From Bettongia penicillata ogilbyi (lineage: Eukaryota > Chordata > Mammalia > Diprotodontia > Potoroidae), in assembly GCA_023548195.1 (NCBI GenBank), contig JAJHZJ010000399.1:9935820-9999819 (forward strand): a DNA stretch of 64,000 bases, in the 5' to 3' direction. A model generated the notes under the pieces. That model ran no database searches. It had not been told where the DNA came from and saw only the letters and a program-made list of their open reading frames with translations. The position numbers and the translations under genes are program-made. Below are positions 10,423 to 21,995 of this stretch, piece after piece (position 1 is the stretch's first letter; each line of letters starts with the position of its first letter).

Positions 10423-11255
10423 TTTCCCAGCCAGTTACTTGACTTCTGAGATTCCTTTCCACCCCCGCCTGGATCCGCCCAGCTAGTGTTTGGCCTCTGA
10501 GATTCAAATGCGCTTTCCCGTGGCAAGCTTTAGTTCTGGCGCAGGGGTGGGGGCAGGGCCGCCTCCTAAGCTTGGGCCCTCAGGGGCTTTCTGAAGAGAC
10601 TTTCAGGAACGGAGCGGGTGGGGGCGGGGTGGGGGGCCCCCGCCTGCTGTGCTCAGCTCCCTTGGGGGTTTTATTCAGAGGCGTTCAGCAGTAGAGCAGG
10701 GTGGGGGCAGGGCCGTCTCCCCTGCTCGGCTCCCTCAGGTTGGAAAGACCTTCAGTATTGAAGATCCTACCTGCTGCTGGGGGATTCCTGAGTCCCGGGC
10801 CGTTGCCGCCTCAGCCGCCCGCCCACGCCTCTGCCTCCGCCGCTTCCTGCCCCCGTCTCTGCCACCGCTGCTTCCTCCCGAGGGGGCCCGCTCCCCTCCC
10901 CTATCGCAGTCTTCTTTCTTACTGACCTGTAGCTTCTGTGGGCAGAGGGACTTTCCCGGCTGCTGGAGCTTCTCCCGGAGCTTCTCCCGGAGCTTTCCTC
11001 TCTGAAGTCTGCTCGGGTCAGCTTCTCTGGGGCCGTGGCCAGGGGTGGGGGTGGGGTCCGCTTTCCGGGGCGCGATGGACCCCGGGGACGGCTCTCCAGG
11101 GTTCAGTGGAACGGAAATCTCTTCCCCTATGTTTATGCACCCCCTGCAGAGATTCAGAATTTATGGGGATCTCCTTTTACCTCAATTCCATGGGTTGTGG
11201 GCTCGGAGCTCGTAAATGTGCGTCCTTCTACTCCGCCATCTTGGCTCCGCCCCCC
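10423..11255 (-). promoter_or_regulatory. HAL1 5' UTR / internal promoter, CpG-rich
   Basis: GC- and CpG-rich leader of the half-L1 between its 5' end and ORF1. L1 5' UTRs act as internal RNA polymerase II promoters, and the CCAAGATGGC box at the very 5' end is the usual YY1 position. Promoter activity here is inferred, not shown. ORFs read through it on the + strand (10649-11306) are GC-content artefacts. Confidence 0.6.
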
Positions 11256-11335
11256 AGATGGGATAACTTTTGTAAATCATTTAACACATTGCCTAGAATA
11301 GAATAGTTGCTATATAAATGATAACTATTATCATT
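11256..11335 (+). mobile_element. MIR/CORE-SINE, 3' part
   Basis: Continuation of the SINE interrupted at 8277: target duplication 11256-11269, then 'TTTGTAAATCATTTAACAC', 'TTGCCTAGAATAG' and an AT-rich tail. Confidence 0.75.
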
Positions 11336-11344
11336 ATTAGTGGT

Positions 11345-11575
11345 AATTATATAACACTTTATGATATGCAAAGCCATTTACAAATGTTATCTCATTTGAT
11401 ACTCACAACAACACTGTTGGGTACGTGCCATTATTATCCCATTTTACACATGAGAAAACTGAGCCTGAGAGACTGAGTGACTTGTCCAGGTCACACAGAT
11501 ATTAAGTATCTGAAGCAGGATTTGAACTCAGTTCTTACCAATTCCAAGTCCAGTGCTTTTTACTCACTGTGCCAC
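11345..11575 (-). mobile_element. MIR/CORE-SINE (minus)
   Basis: Reverse-oriented MIR. On the + strand it reads 'CCATTTACAAATGTTATCTC', 'ATTATCCCATTTTACACATG', 'GAGAAAACTGAG' and 'CAGGATTTGAACTCA', which are typical MIR complement landmarks. Confidence 0.75.
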
Positions 11576-11579
11576 CCAA

Positions 11580-12299
11580 GTAGAATTTTCTTTCTCATCT
11601 TTTTATGTACCCTACTATCTAGCATAGAACATAATGGACATATAGGAAATTTTCTTGAATACTTTCTAAATGTATAAATAAATGAATGTGGTAAAGAGGC
11701 TGTGTTTGAGGTTCAGGATCTTAAGGATAGATCAGGGTGTAACTATGATAATGTGGATAAGTGAAAGGTAACTAGAGAGTTTTAGGAGGGAAAGAACTGT
11801 GCAGATGAACAAGTCACCAACATCAGTATTGATACTGAGGTGCGGTGGACAAATACCAGCCAGGTACGGAAGTCACCAAGGAGAAAAAAGAAGGTTAGAA
11901 TGTAAAGACAGTGATATCAACAGATACCAAGAGTTTCATATTGAGAGATGAGTAGGGACTGGGGAAGCAGACTATCTTTTCTCTACCTCCTCAGACTCCA
12001 GACTGCTGAGTTAAGAAAAATGTAAGAATGTAAGACCTCCACAGGAAAATATGATCCAAAAAGTTGGAGGAAAGGGGTAAAAAATGTGACTATAGAGGTA
12101 ATATGCCTGTGATAGAGTAAATGTTGTGTAAAGCACATTGGAAGGGATGGAAGAAGAGAAAAGAATGTGCGGTGTTACTGAGAGTGACTTGAATATGAGA
12201 GTTTTGATGATGGTAGCAGTGGGAAGGAATTTAGAACTGGAGAAGGAGGACAGAGGAACTGATTTTGGGAAAGCACCTTGGAAAGGAGACTGCAACCCA
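11580..12299. other. Unassigned intergenic stretch
   Basis: I see no convincing exon or RNA gene. The purine-rich parts (11700-12290) resemble old interspersed repeats but I cannot name them. Confidence 0.4.
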
Positions 12300-12447
12300 T
12301 ATTAGCAATAGTAACTCAATTCATTACCTCCCAAGATATCCTATCCCTTTTTTTGGATAGCTTTAATCATTAAGAAGTTTTTCTGGATTTCAGTGTAAAT
12401 CTGCCTCTCTGTAACTTCTGTTCATTGCTCCTGGTTTTTCCCATCAT
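12300..12447 (-). mobile_element. CR1/L3 LINE fragment (minus)
   Basis: Reads like the complement of a CR1/L3 3' UTR: 'CATTACCTCCCAAGATATCC', 'TAAGAAGTTTTTCTGGATT', 'GCCTCTCTGTAACTTC'. It ends abruptly at 12447, where a TG-starting block begins. Confidence 0.6.
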
Positions 12448-13730
12448 TCAACTGTAAGGGCAAGCAATTAGGCTCTTTTGCTGCATCCCATGCAGCAGAG
12501 TTTGAACAAGGGTCACCTGTAAGGGGACAGGAGCATATGAGGGAACAAAAGAGAGCACACAGACACCAAACTGTTCAAGGCATAGCCTGGGCAGCCTCGG
12601 GAACAAACGACTGCCCCAAGCTGCTTCAGGATTCAGTTTTTACTTAGAAATTGACGTCATGGTTACATCCCAAGATAAGGAGAGGCAAATATATATTTCC
12701 TGGGCAAGAAAACAATCATACAAATAAATACAAAAACAATTATACAATGTATAATCTTTTCGACCCTTACAATATTTAACTTATATGACCCATTGTCCTG
12801 TCTTCGTGATATAGAATTCTACACAATTTACTTGGGGGATATTCTGCCCAGCTGGGTTCCCAAGGAGGCATGCTTGACCTCACATTCATGTCCCTGCTGT
12901 TGCAGGAAACATATACCTCATATACAACTTTTGTTGCTTATGAGGCTTGTGAAATCAAGCTGCAGTAGGATGGAGTCCCGCATCTTTTGCTGTTTTGGTT
13001 TTACTCAAAGTGCATCTGATTGAATAATGTGATTAAGGAGGATCTTTCCTACTCATTGATTGGCCTGCCCCTTGATTAGGGAAATTGTTTTATAGGAAGG
13101 TCCTAAGTATCTTTTGTTTTTTCTATTGAGGCACTGGGTCAGAGGGTTATGCCCTCTGGTTCTAAAAGAAGGTATAAATATTCTGAGGGTGAGCTTAGTT
13201 CTTCTAAGAAGGTTTGAGTGCCAGAGAGGATTCTGGAAAGTTGCTTTAAGGAGTCCCCTCACCCCTTCTTTGAAAACCCAGATGTCAGTACTTCCCTCTC
13301 TGGTAGCTATGGTAACACAGTTGGACCTGTCTGTTGAATTCAGGCGGAGGAAGTCATGTCTGTTGGTCTTTTGATTTCTCTGTATTTTCTTTGAAGTTCA
13401 GGGTACTGAGTCCCCTGAACTCGGTGAGTGATATATGTACTTGATTAAAGGAATGATACATGTGCTTGATTAAAGTGATTATTAACCCCTCAAAGGTTAC
13501 CTTTCTTTTTATGAATGCAGATCTAAGAATCTGTGGTAGAGACCCCCATGTGTATTTAGGGTGCTTACTGTTACAGCAACCTATCAGAGCATGTATGATT
13601 CTTTCCCATGGCAGATCCTCAAAGTATAGGCCACCATCATGCAGTTTCATTAAAACTCTCTCAAGATTCTACTGTGTTGAGGGGAAATACACTTCTCTAC
13701 TCAAACATAGCCATTACAAACTCAATCAAC
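12448..13730 (-). mobile_element. Possible ERV LTR or LTR-like block (minus)
   Basis: The block starts TGTAAGGG at 12448, directly interrupting a CR1/L3 fragment, so something inserted here. Read on the minus strand the end is a TG/CA-style border (CCCTTACA). The right border is uncertain and I found no clean target duplication or coding remnant. LTR identity is an inference from border shape and context. Confidence 0.3.
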
Positions 13731-14429
13731 TAATCATTGCCTTTAAAAGTGCATTGAGAAAGTGTTAGCTCAATTTCAACAGCAGTTTTCTTTAAGCTGG
13801 AAAACCATCAGGTTGCTCAAACTGGCCACTTCTGGGTTATACAGTAAAGCCCTGCAAGGTATTTACTCACTCAGATATTGTACTGTCCAATCAGAGTGGT
13901 GCTCATAGTCATTTAGCTCTCACCAGGATAACAAAATAGTTGCAAAAGCCCTTTTAACTTTTCCTTCTCAAGGCAGGCAGAAGTGGTGGCAGAGAGGAGT
14001 AAGCCCTTATGAAACTTTCACCTTTTTTCAGCTCTAGGTGACTTTGAAGGGCAGTTGTTGTCATTGAAGCCAAATCAAGCAAAATTCACTCAGCTGAAGT
14101 TATCTCTTAGGTGATTGCATTTTACTGTCCCAGCTGCTTGGATAACTTTTCTTCAGCCCTTCCCCCTGCTATGTCTTCACCTTTTCTCATATTTCTTTTT
14201 CTCTTCTGATGCTGCAATTACTGATATTTCAATTAAAAAATATTTTTACATGCATCTATTCCACTCACTCTCTCTCTACTGAACAATAGCAAAAATCAGA
14301 CCAAACCCAAAACAAAAAGAATACTCTCATCAAAAATATGCATAATTGAACAGAGTAAATTTCCAGATTGGTATTGCCTGAAAATTATATGTACCTGTTC
14401 TCCATTTAAATAAAATTATACCATTACAT

Positions 14430-14995
14430 CACTCTTTGACCAAAGGTGAAAACTATATTTTCTTCTTAGTCTTCCTGACTATTGGTTAGTCATTGCATTG
14501 ATCAGATTAATAAAGTTTTTCAAGCATGTTTATCTCCATAAAGTTGTGATCATTTAATTAATTGTTCTTTTCCTGCTTACTTTGCTTTTCATTAATTCAT
14601 GAAAGTGTTCCTATGTTTCCTCTGAAATTGTCAATTTCATCATTTTTATGGTATAATAATATTTGATTACATTTATATAGCATGATTTGTTTAACTGTTT
14701 CCCAATAGGACAGTCTTTTAGTTTTTGTATACCTTTTTTTCCTGTGTGCTTTCTGATATTTGTCACTTTCCTTTTTTAAATATCATCTTTGTCTAGTACA
14801 TGTGAAGAAGAATCTCAAAGTTACCTTAATTTGCATTTATTAGTGTTTAAGAGCATTTTTATATGATTGTTGATAGCTTGGATTTTTTTCCTTTGAAAAT
14901 TACCTGTGTCTTTGACCATTTATCTATTGAAGAGTGTCTCCTAGTTTTGAAAATTTGAGTCAATTCCACATATATTTTAGATGTGATACTTTAAC
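14430..14995 (-). mobile_element. Old L1 ORF2 C-terminal fragment (minus)
   Basis: On the + strand it contains the complement of the L1 ORF2 tail, for example 'TTTGACCATTTATCTATTGA' (coding S-x-D-K-W-S-K when reversed) and 'CAATTTGCATTTATTAGTG'-type text. No ORF remains. Confidence 0.55.
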
Positions 14996-15379
14996 AATTT
15001 TAAATTTTATTTTAGACAAACACTAAAACTTAAAAATACAAAGGAAGAGAAAAATAAGCATATCATAAGCTGAAATATTAAAACTTGAATACAAAATAAG
15101 AAGAAAAAAACGTGTCGTGCACAGCAGAATGTAAGAGAGAGTTCAAAATATATGGCAATAAAGCCTATGTATAAATACTATGTGTTGTGTTAAGAGCTAT
15201 GTATCTTTTCTTTGCTTCTTTGTAAGTTTTCTTTTGTTCTCTGCTTGTACTTTTTACTTTGTGTTTTTTATCTCCCCCCAGAAGGCATGTATATATGTGT
15301 GTGTACACATATATAACACATACATATGTACATACATACGTACATAAGCATATACTTTCCCTAAAAAAATTCTACTCCT

Positions 15380-16480
15380 GGTCTGTGTTTTATGCTTGTG
15401 CATCTCTTATTTTCTATCCCTCCTGACTCTTCTCCTTCACTTCTACCTACTATTACTTAACCTACTCCCTCTCCGGGGATCCCTTCTTTATCCTCCCATT
15501 CCCTTAATCTAGACATCCTTCTATACGCCCCCTAACCTATTCCCTCACTGTCCCTTCTAGAGATCCCTCCCTTATCCTCCCCTCTCTCCCTATCCCCTTA
15601 GCATTTTATTTCTTTCTGAATTTAGAAGACTTTTATGCTCTTCTAGCTATACATATATTGTTCCATCTTGAACCCATTCATCATAGCAGGTATGCTTTCA
15701 GAACTGTCAGCCCTACTCTCCCATCTAATTCCTTTGTGTTGGTTCTTCCCCCCACACCTCATTTGTACTCATTTTAGCTGTTCCTAAACAGTTTTACTTT
15801 TTAAAGTCACATCATACTCTCCTATCTACCCCAATCATTCTTACAAACTACCCAATTACTAGTAATAATCTTTGACATTTGTTTTACATTTTACATACAT
15901 AAAAGGTAAATAGTTTGTCCTTATTGAGTTCCTCTTAATTAGTCTTTGGTACGTACCTTGTATTTCTCTTGACTCTTGTATGTCAAATTTTCTATTAAAT
16001 TCAGGTGTTTTTTTTAAACAAAGTTCTGAAAGTCTGACAGTTCATTAAATATCCATTTTCTTCATTCAGGATAATTCTTAGCTTTACTGGGTATGATATT
16101 TTTGACCGGAACACCAGTTCTTTTGCTTTCAATACATAGTATTCTGTGACATGTGGTCTTTTAAGTGTCATCGCTGCTAGATCTTGTGTGCTTCTAATTG
16201 TGGCACTGCCATATTTAAATTGTTTTTTTCTTGTTGCTCATAATGTTTTGGGTTTTTTTTGAACTGGAGGTTTTGGAATTTGACTTTAATATTCCTGTGG
16301 GTTTTCCTCAGAGGATTTCTTTCAGGTGGCAATCAGTGGACTTTTTCTATTTCTACATTCCCCTCTTGTTCTAATGCTTCAGGATACTTTTCTTTGTTTC
16401 TTGTATTACTGTATCAAGATTCTTTTGTCAACCATAGCTTAGTCTCTTAAGATCATAACTCATTTTCCAAATGTATATGA
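15380..16480 (-). mobile_element. Old L1 fragment: inter-ORF region and ORF1 C-terminal region (minus)
   Basis: 15990-16480 is an eroded complement of the ORF1 C-terminal half, recognisable by comparison with 9316-9900 ('CGCTGCTAGATCTTGTGTG', 'GAACTGGAGGTTTTGGAATT', 'TTTCTTTCAGGTGGCAATC'). 15380-15900 appears to be the region that follows it. With 14430-14995 it may be one deleted L1. Confidence 0.55.
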
Positions 16481-16553
16481 GATCTTTCTCTCTCCCTCCT
16501 TTTTTCTTTCCCTACCCTTCCTTTCCCTTTTAATTTTATCCTCTTCAATCATG

Positions 16554-16577
16554 AAACACACACACACACACACACAC

Positions 16578-16635
<58 letters not shown>
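16554..16635. repeat. (CA)n(TA)n microsatellite
   Basis: CA repeat passing directly into a TA repeat of about 58 bases. Confidence 0.95.
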
Positions 16636-16638
<3 letters not shown>

Positions 16639-16789
16639 AGAGAAGGTACCAGATATAGAGTTCTGAATTCTCCCCAAAATTCCCCCGTCTCATGTTTTGA
16701 AATTGTGTCTCTTCATATTCACTTTTCTCCAATTTTTAGAGATTTATCAGTTCTCATGTAACCTCTATTTTAAGGAAAGGATTAGGCCA

Positions 16790-17065
16790 TCCATATCCAC
16801 TTAGTTACTCATTTCTGTTCTCTTCTCCTGACCCTAGAAATTTCTTTCTGTACCATTCCCCAGCAGTCTTTATACCTCTGATTGGTCGGTTCTCCCTAGG
16901 ATTCATTTTAAGGAACTGCCACTCCCTCCTTTTAGCTTACTTTTATATGCTGTCTTCTTTCATGGGAATGTAAGCTCCTTGAAGTCTTGACTCCTTGACT
17001 GCCTATCTTTTTGCTTCTATCTGTATTCTCATCACAGCGCTCTACATTATTGACAAAAAGTTTCT
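16790..17065 (+). mobile_element. L2 3' end
   Basis: 'GGGAATGTAAGCTCCTTGAA', then 'CTCATCACAGCGCTCTAC'-type text at the usual spacing of an L2 tail. Degenerate. 17065-17750 beyond it holds nothing I can assign. Confidence 0.55.
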
Positions 17066-17749
17066 AGTCCTTGATTCTAAGCACATTCCTCCTAGTCCTT
17101 GCTTCTATACTACAAATAATTTCTCCCCTCCTAAACTGTTCAAGTCTCTTTTGAAAGCTGTTTCTTCATAGACAAAGATAATGAAGGTTATTCCACCACA
17201 TATAGCATGAGGGTGATATGTGGTTGGAAAGAAGATAGAATAGTCATCTCTAGTCTCTTCTCACATCACTCTTCAAGACAGAACTTTAATTCCCATGCTC
17301 CAGGAAGTTGGGAGGACACTCCACTACCCTAAGAGAGAGGATATACTGGACTACAATTATATCTATTTGCTCCCTTAAATAGAATTAGTCTAGGGGATGT
17401 GATTTTCACATTCAAGCTAAATTTCTTATCACTATTTCTTTAATGGGGAAAGCAGGACCCCAAACTTTCTATTTAAGGCTTAACTTCATTGTTACCAAAC
17501 GTGAGTTCCACAATGAATCTATAAATCAAGTAGTGGCAAAGAAATGGATTTATCCAAGGCAGTAGCAAAAGAAATCAGAGAAAGGAAACATAGAATGCAT
17601 ACCAGACAATATAGAATGAAGGAGCTATTGAGGGTGAAGTAACTCAGCTCAACTGAGAGAAAGAGAGAATGTTTTAGATCTCATTTAAGGAGCAGTTTTC
17701 CAAAACCTCTAGGTTTCTAGTTTAGCAAGCTGGGGATAGGAACATGACT

Positions 17750-17995
17750 GAGTTCAAACACAAGACTCAAGAGAAAAATGAAAGGGTAAACAAGAAAGAG
17801 AAATCATAAGGGACTTATTAAAGCTAAACTGTTTACATTTCTACATGGAAAAACAATTTGTAACTCATGAGACCTTTCTCTGTATTAGAGTATTTGAAGG
17901 GAATATACAAAAATGTATACATACATATGTCTATACATCATACTATATATGTATGTGTATGTATGTGTATACATATATATGTCTGTCTGTATATC

Positions 17996-18038
<43 letters not shown>

Positions 18039-18042
18039 TGAC

Positions 18043-18073
<31 letters not shown>

Positions 18074-18895
18074 CAGAGAGAGAGAGAGAGAATAGGGTAA
18101 ATTCAATATGAAGGGATGATATCTAAAAACCAAATTAAGGGGTGAGATAGGAATGTACTGGGAGAAGGAGAAAGAGATAGGTAGAATGGGGTAAATTTTC
18201 CCACATAAAAGAGGCAAGAAAAAGCTTTTGCAGTGGAGGGGAAGAGAGGAGAGGTGAGAGAAAATAAGTGAATCTTACTGTCATCAGATTTGACTTAAAC
18301 AGGGGATAAGATATATACTCACTTGGGTAAAGAAATATATCTTACCCTACAGGAAAGTAGGGGAAAAGGGGGGGGATGATTAAAGGGAGGGCAAATGGGA
18401 CTGGGGGCAATTAGAAACAAACATGTTTGAATAGGGACAGGGTGAAAGGAGAGAGTAGAATATATGGGGGTGGTGATAAAGGATGGAGGGTAATATGGTT
18501 AGTCGTTCACAATATGACGATTATGGAAGTGTTTTGCATGACAATATATGTATAACCTATTGTCAAATTGCTTGCCTTATCAATAATGGTGGGGAAGGAG
18601 GAAGGGAGAGAATGTCAAAATCAATGTTTTAGAAACTAATGTTGAAAGTTGTTTTTACATGCAACTGGGAAATAAGATATACAAGTAATAGGGTATACAA
18701 ATCTATTTTGCTCTACAGGAAAATAGAAGGTAAGGGATAAGGGGGTTTGTGACAGAAAGGAGGATAGATTGGGGAAAGGGGTAATCAGAATGCACACCAT
18801 CTTTGGGGGGGAGAGATGAGGAGAAAATTTAGAACTCAAAATCTTGTGGAAGTGAATGTCGAAAACTAAAATAAATAAATTAATAATAAAAAACC
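17750..18895 (+). mobile_element. HAL1 copy D, 5'-truncated
   Basis: Begins at a sequence matching the end of HAL1 ORF1 (TTCAAACACAAGA) and follows the HAL1 3' UTR: 'AAATCATAAGGGACTTA', 'AAACTGTTTACATTTCTACA', a microsatellite, purine-rich text, two copies of the 'GGGAGA..ATTT.GAACTCAAAA'-like module, and an AATAAATAAATTAAT tail at about 18865-18895. Confidence 0.75.
17930..18090. repeat. (TA)n(GA)n compound microsatellite within HAL1 copy D
   Basis: TATG/TA runs to 18036, then GA-rich runs from about 18042 to 18090. Apparent ORFs (IYIYIY, RERERE) are artefacts. Confidence 0.95.
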
Positions 18896-18929
18896 AAACA
18901 ACAAAGAAAGGACACTAATAAACCTCCAA

Positions 18930-19095
18930 TTTCCTAATAACTTTTGTATGCATATGGCTACTTTGCATATTGTCCCCCTCATTAGAATGTCATCTCTTTA
19001 TCAGCAAGGACTATTTTTTGCCTTTCTTTGTATCTGTAGCTTCTGACATAGTGCCTGGCACCTAGTACTTAATAAAGGCTTATTGATTTGCAATT
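18930..19095 (+). mobile_element. L2/MIR3-type 3' fragment
   Basis: 'CATTAGAATGTCATCTCTTT', 'GCAAGGACTATTTTTTGCC', 'CATAGTGCCTGGCACCTAG' and 'TTAATAAAGGCTTATTGATT' are the standard L2 tail landmarks. Confidence 0.65.
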
Positions 19096-19139
19096 TTGTT
19101 ACCACGTTTTTTAAGGTAAAGTATACTTTTAGAAAACAG

Positions 19140-19415
19140 AAGTCCACTATTTGAGGCACCTATGTGTTACCATGGATAGGATAGCAAATCTGGAATCAAG
19201 AAGAGCTAAGTTCAAATCTTAACTCAGATGCTTACTAGCTGTGTGACCCTGGGCAAGTCATTTAAACTTTGCCTTCATTTCTTCAGTTGTAAAATGGGAA
19301 TGCTAATAATAACATTTACTCTCCAGGATTGTTGCAAAGATCAAGTGAGATAATATTTGTAAAGCCTGGAACATAGTAGGCATTTAGTAGATACTTACTT
19401 CCTACCTAAGATATG
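19140..19415 (+). mobile_element. CORE-SINE (MIR/Ther type), near full length
   Basis: tRNA-like head with 'AGAGCTAAGTTCAAATCTT' (B-box-like GTTCAAATC), then 'TGTGTGACCCTGGGCAAGTC', 'AGTTGTAAAATGGG', 'CTCCAGGATTGTTG' and 'AACATAGTAGGCATTTAGTA'. Confidence 0.8.
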
Positions 19416-19774
19416 ACAATATTTGTAACATTCTTTGCAAACCTTGCAGTGCATACCTTCATGTGAATATATATTTTATTTGTTTTTATACAATCCTATA
19501 TTGAAATGTTTTCTGATTAAATTCTAATAAAAATGAAAATTAAAACAGGGAAAAGCTCATTAGAATTGAAACTGGATTACTGGTTGCTTTGGAGTGAGGT
19601 CAGAAGCCAGATTGCAGAGGGTTAAAGAGAGGGTTTCAGGAGAATAAAGGTAGACATTAAATGTATATGTGTACATGGCTTTTTCAAGGAGTTTAGCTCT
19701 AAAAGGGAAGAGATATATAGGAAAATACCTAGTTGTTGGTGGTGGGGAGAAGATGGTGTATATGTTGTTGTTAT

Positions 19775-20070
19775 GTTTGTCCTTTGTTCTTGAGGAGGAG
19801 CATGACATCAGGGAGATGATGACATGACTTGCAATTGACTTTGTTTTGAGTGACGGAGAGCTGTGCAAGGTCACCAGCCTCACTTTCTCCTCCAGAGTCA
19901 TCCAGATCCAGTGATCTGATATTCATCAGCTTGACTGGAGATGGCCCAAAATGCAATGGGAGACCTTGGACCTTAAAAGGGTCTAAGGTCTTTTCAGGTT
20001 CTCACTTTGAGTGAGGAAAAGCCCATTCAGTGAATGCCACTCTTTAAGAAGTGAGTCAAAGATTGGCCCC
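19775..20070. repeat. Probable interspersed repeat, family unassigned
   Basis: 'TTCTTGAGGAGGAGCATGAC', 'GATGATGACATGACTTGC', 'GTGCAAGGTCACCAGCCTC' and 'GACTGGAGATGGCCCAAAAT' read like a repeat I associate with marsupial genomes, but I cannot name it. No ORF of interest. Confidence 0.4.
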
Positions 20071-20879
20071 TTTAGTCAAAAAAAGAAAAAAATCAAACTG
20101 AGAGAGGAAGACCCTTACTGTTGCTGGCCAAAGAGAAACAGTTACTATGTTTATTCCCCTCTGAGCTAGAAGAGCTGAGACCTATTGTCCAATCTGTGAA
20201 GTCTAGCCAGGAAACCTCAAGTTAATGAAGCAACTTTCAGCCATCAAAATGTACTTTTCTTTGGGTACAGCACCCTCAAGAAGGGGAGGGAAGGGGAAGG
20301 GAAGAGAGGAGAGGAGGAGCCGAGTTGTCCAACTGGAACTGGCCAGCTGAGTCCCCATGCAGGCAGGTCACAGTGTGTGTATGAGAGTCAGAAAGACAGA
20401 GAGACAGGCAGAGACAGAGACACATAGAAAATTTGTTGTTTGTTCTGTGCCAGGCATTGTACTTGCTAAGTGTTAGGTACATAAGTATGATAAGAAAGAC
20501 AATCCTTACTTTCAAGGAGCTGACATTTATTGGGAGAAGAGAGCATATAAGGGAGAGTTGCAAAAGGGATGTATGGGAGGATGGGTTCATGATGAAGAAA
20601 GAGCTGTGAAGTGACCTGGAGAACTGGCTCTTGGCAAGATGAGTTGAAAAGGGTACAGTTCAGTTTCTATTTGGGTGGATGAGGGATTGGGATGATGACT
20701 GGAGTATAGAACAGTATGGCATGGAGATAGCTTGAAGTATTTGGTGAGGATCTGTAAAGTATAAGGAATTATGCCACCAGAGAGATGTGATAAAATAGAA
20801 GTAGTGTGGTTCCCATGTAGAACAGGAAGGGAGATGTTCATTTAGCTGAAGTCAGCCAGGATAATCTTTTCTTAGATGT

Positions 20880-21995
20880 GAAGTTTATGCTAATGGTGAT
20901 GCGATGAATAATTTTCTGTGTACAGCAATTTGGAAACATATCTGACTAAGAATTAAGGTCACCTCATTGGTTATTACTTGGTTTTGGTTTCAAGTTGAAA
21001 TACATGATAATTGTTTATGACATATTTCTAAATTTTCTTTTATTGTGTAGTTTGGTAAACAATTGCATCATGTGTGTTGTCAGAAAAGCAGCTTCTCTAA
21101 TAATCTAAATGTTGCTAGATTAACAATTGTACCATCAGAGAAAAATGATGAATGATTTAGGAAAGTGTTGTTATTCTGCTTGACCGTGTGTTTTTGAAGT
21201 TTATTATGGAAGAAATAATAAACTTCCAAGTTTTGTCTTTATTTAAAAGGGAAGTTTCAGTTAAAATTGTTTGTTATCACATGAAATTTGTGAGATTGTT
21301 AACTAAGCAATTTGGAGTTATTGTTTAAATCAATACTTTTAAAATTATGTTTGTGAAAGGAAACTTTCACATTTTTCAAATGTTCAAATTATTCTTTATG
21401 CAAAGAAAAGAACTTGTAAAATCTCTTCTCATAATTTTTGTCAATTTTGTCAATTATGTATAAGAGATGTTGTGACCAGAGAATTTAGGAATTTTAAATT
21501 GTAAGCTGTTTTAAGAAAGGGACATTTTATGATCCAGGATGGGGGTTGAAATTTTATGGTATTTCAAGATAAGGGGAGGAGACTTTAACCCTTCCCCCAC
21601 TTCCATTTCTTTAGTTGAGAAATTTGTCAGACTGCAAATAGGCCCCGGATTTTTTCTGTTAACCCTTCAAATCCCAGACCAGATTCGGAAGAGAGAGTTT
21701 CACCTTTTCCCCCACCTGCATTATGACGACTCCCAGAGTCAGCAGTACCTTTATTGGTAAGGGGCAGGAGCCATATACAGTGAGGAAGCCTGGAAGTATT
21801 GTCCATGCAGCATGGGGTTAGAAAGCAACCAGCCTCAAAACTTGGTTGAGCCTGCCCTCTTAAAGTTGTAGTCTTAACATGTTAATCATGAGATGCTGAT
21901 TTTCTATGTAAAGTAATTTAGAAATGTATTCAACAAAATTTAAGTCACCTGATTGGTAATAGGTTTGTTTCAAGTTTCAGATTGGTCAACTTTCC
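20880..21995 (+). repeat. Two diverged copies of one unclassified repeat, about 1 kb apart
   Basis: 20890-21000 and 21885-21990 share 'GATGC/GATGCG..', 'TTTTCTRTGTA.AG', 'AATTTRGAAAYRTAT', 'TAAGRTCACCT.ATTGGT' and 'GTTTCAAGTT' in the same order and orientation. The interval includes a GC-richer block (21540-21770). Paired copies at this distance could be LTR ends, but no coding remnant or PBS was recognised. Confidence 0.4.

Larger units (their letters stand above)
8278..11255 (-). mobile_element. HAL1 (half-L1) copy B, full length, young
   Basis: Complete half-L1 in minus orientation: GC- and CpG-rich 5' UTR (about 10423-11255), one intact ORF1 (10422-9316), about 1 kb of 3' UTR and a (TAAA)n tail at 8278-8302. 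There is no ORF2. The 5' end carries an L1-type CCAAGATGGC motif (reverse complement at 11235-11244). Perfect 14-bp target duplications (AGATGGGATAACTT, 8264-8277 and 11256-11269) flank it, inside an older MIR. Intact ORF, full length and perfect duplications all argue for recent insertion; movement would need L1 ORF2 protein in trans. Confidence 0.92.

Noticed and set aside
10649..11306. Proline/alanine-rich + strand ORFs
   Set aside because: They lie antisense over the GC-rich HAL1 5' UTR; composition keeps frames open, and nothing in them resembles a protein family.
17845..18217. ORFs rich in IY and RE dipeptides on both strands
   Set aside because: Translations of the TA/GA microsatellite inside HAL1 copy D.
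21350..21380. GTGAAAGGAAACTTTCAC as an IRF/ISRE site
   Set aside because: The spacing does not fit a canonical ISRE, it is nearly 2.9 kb before the ATG, and it may belong to an AT-rich repeat.
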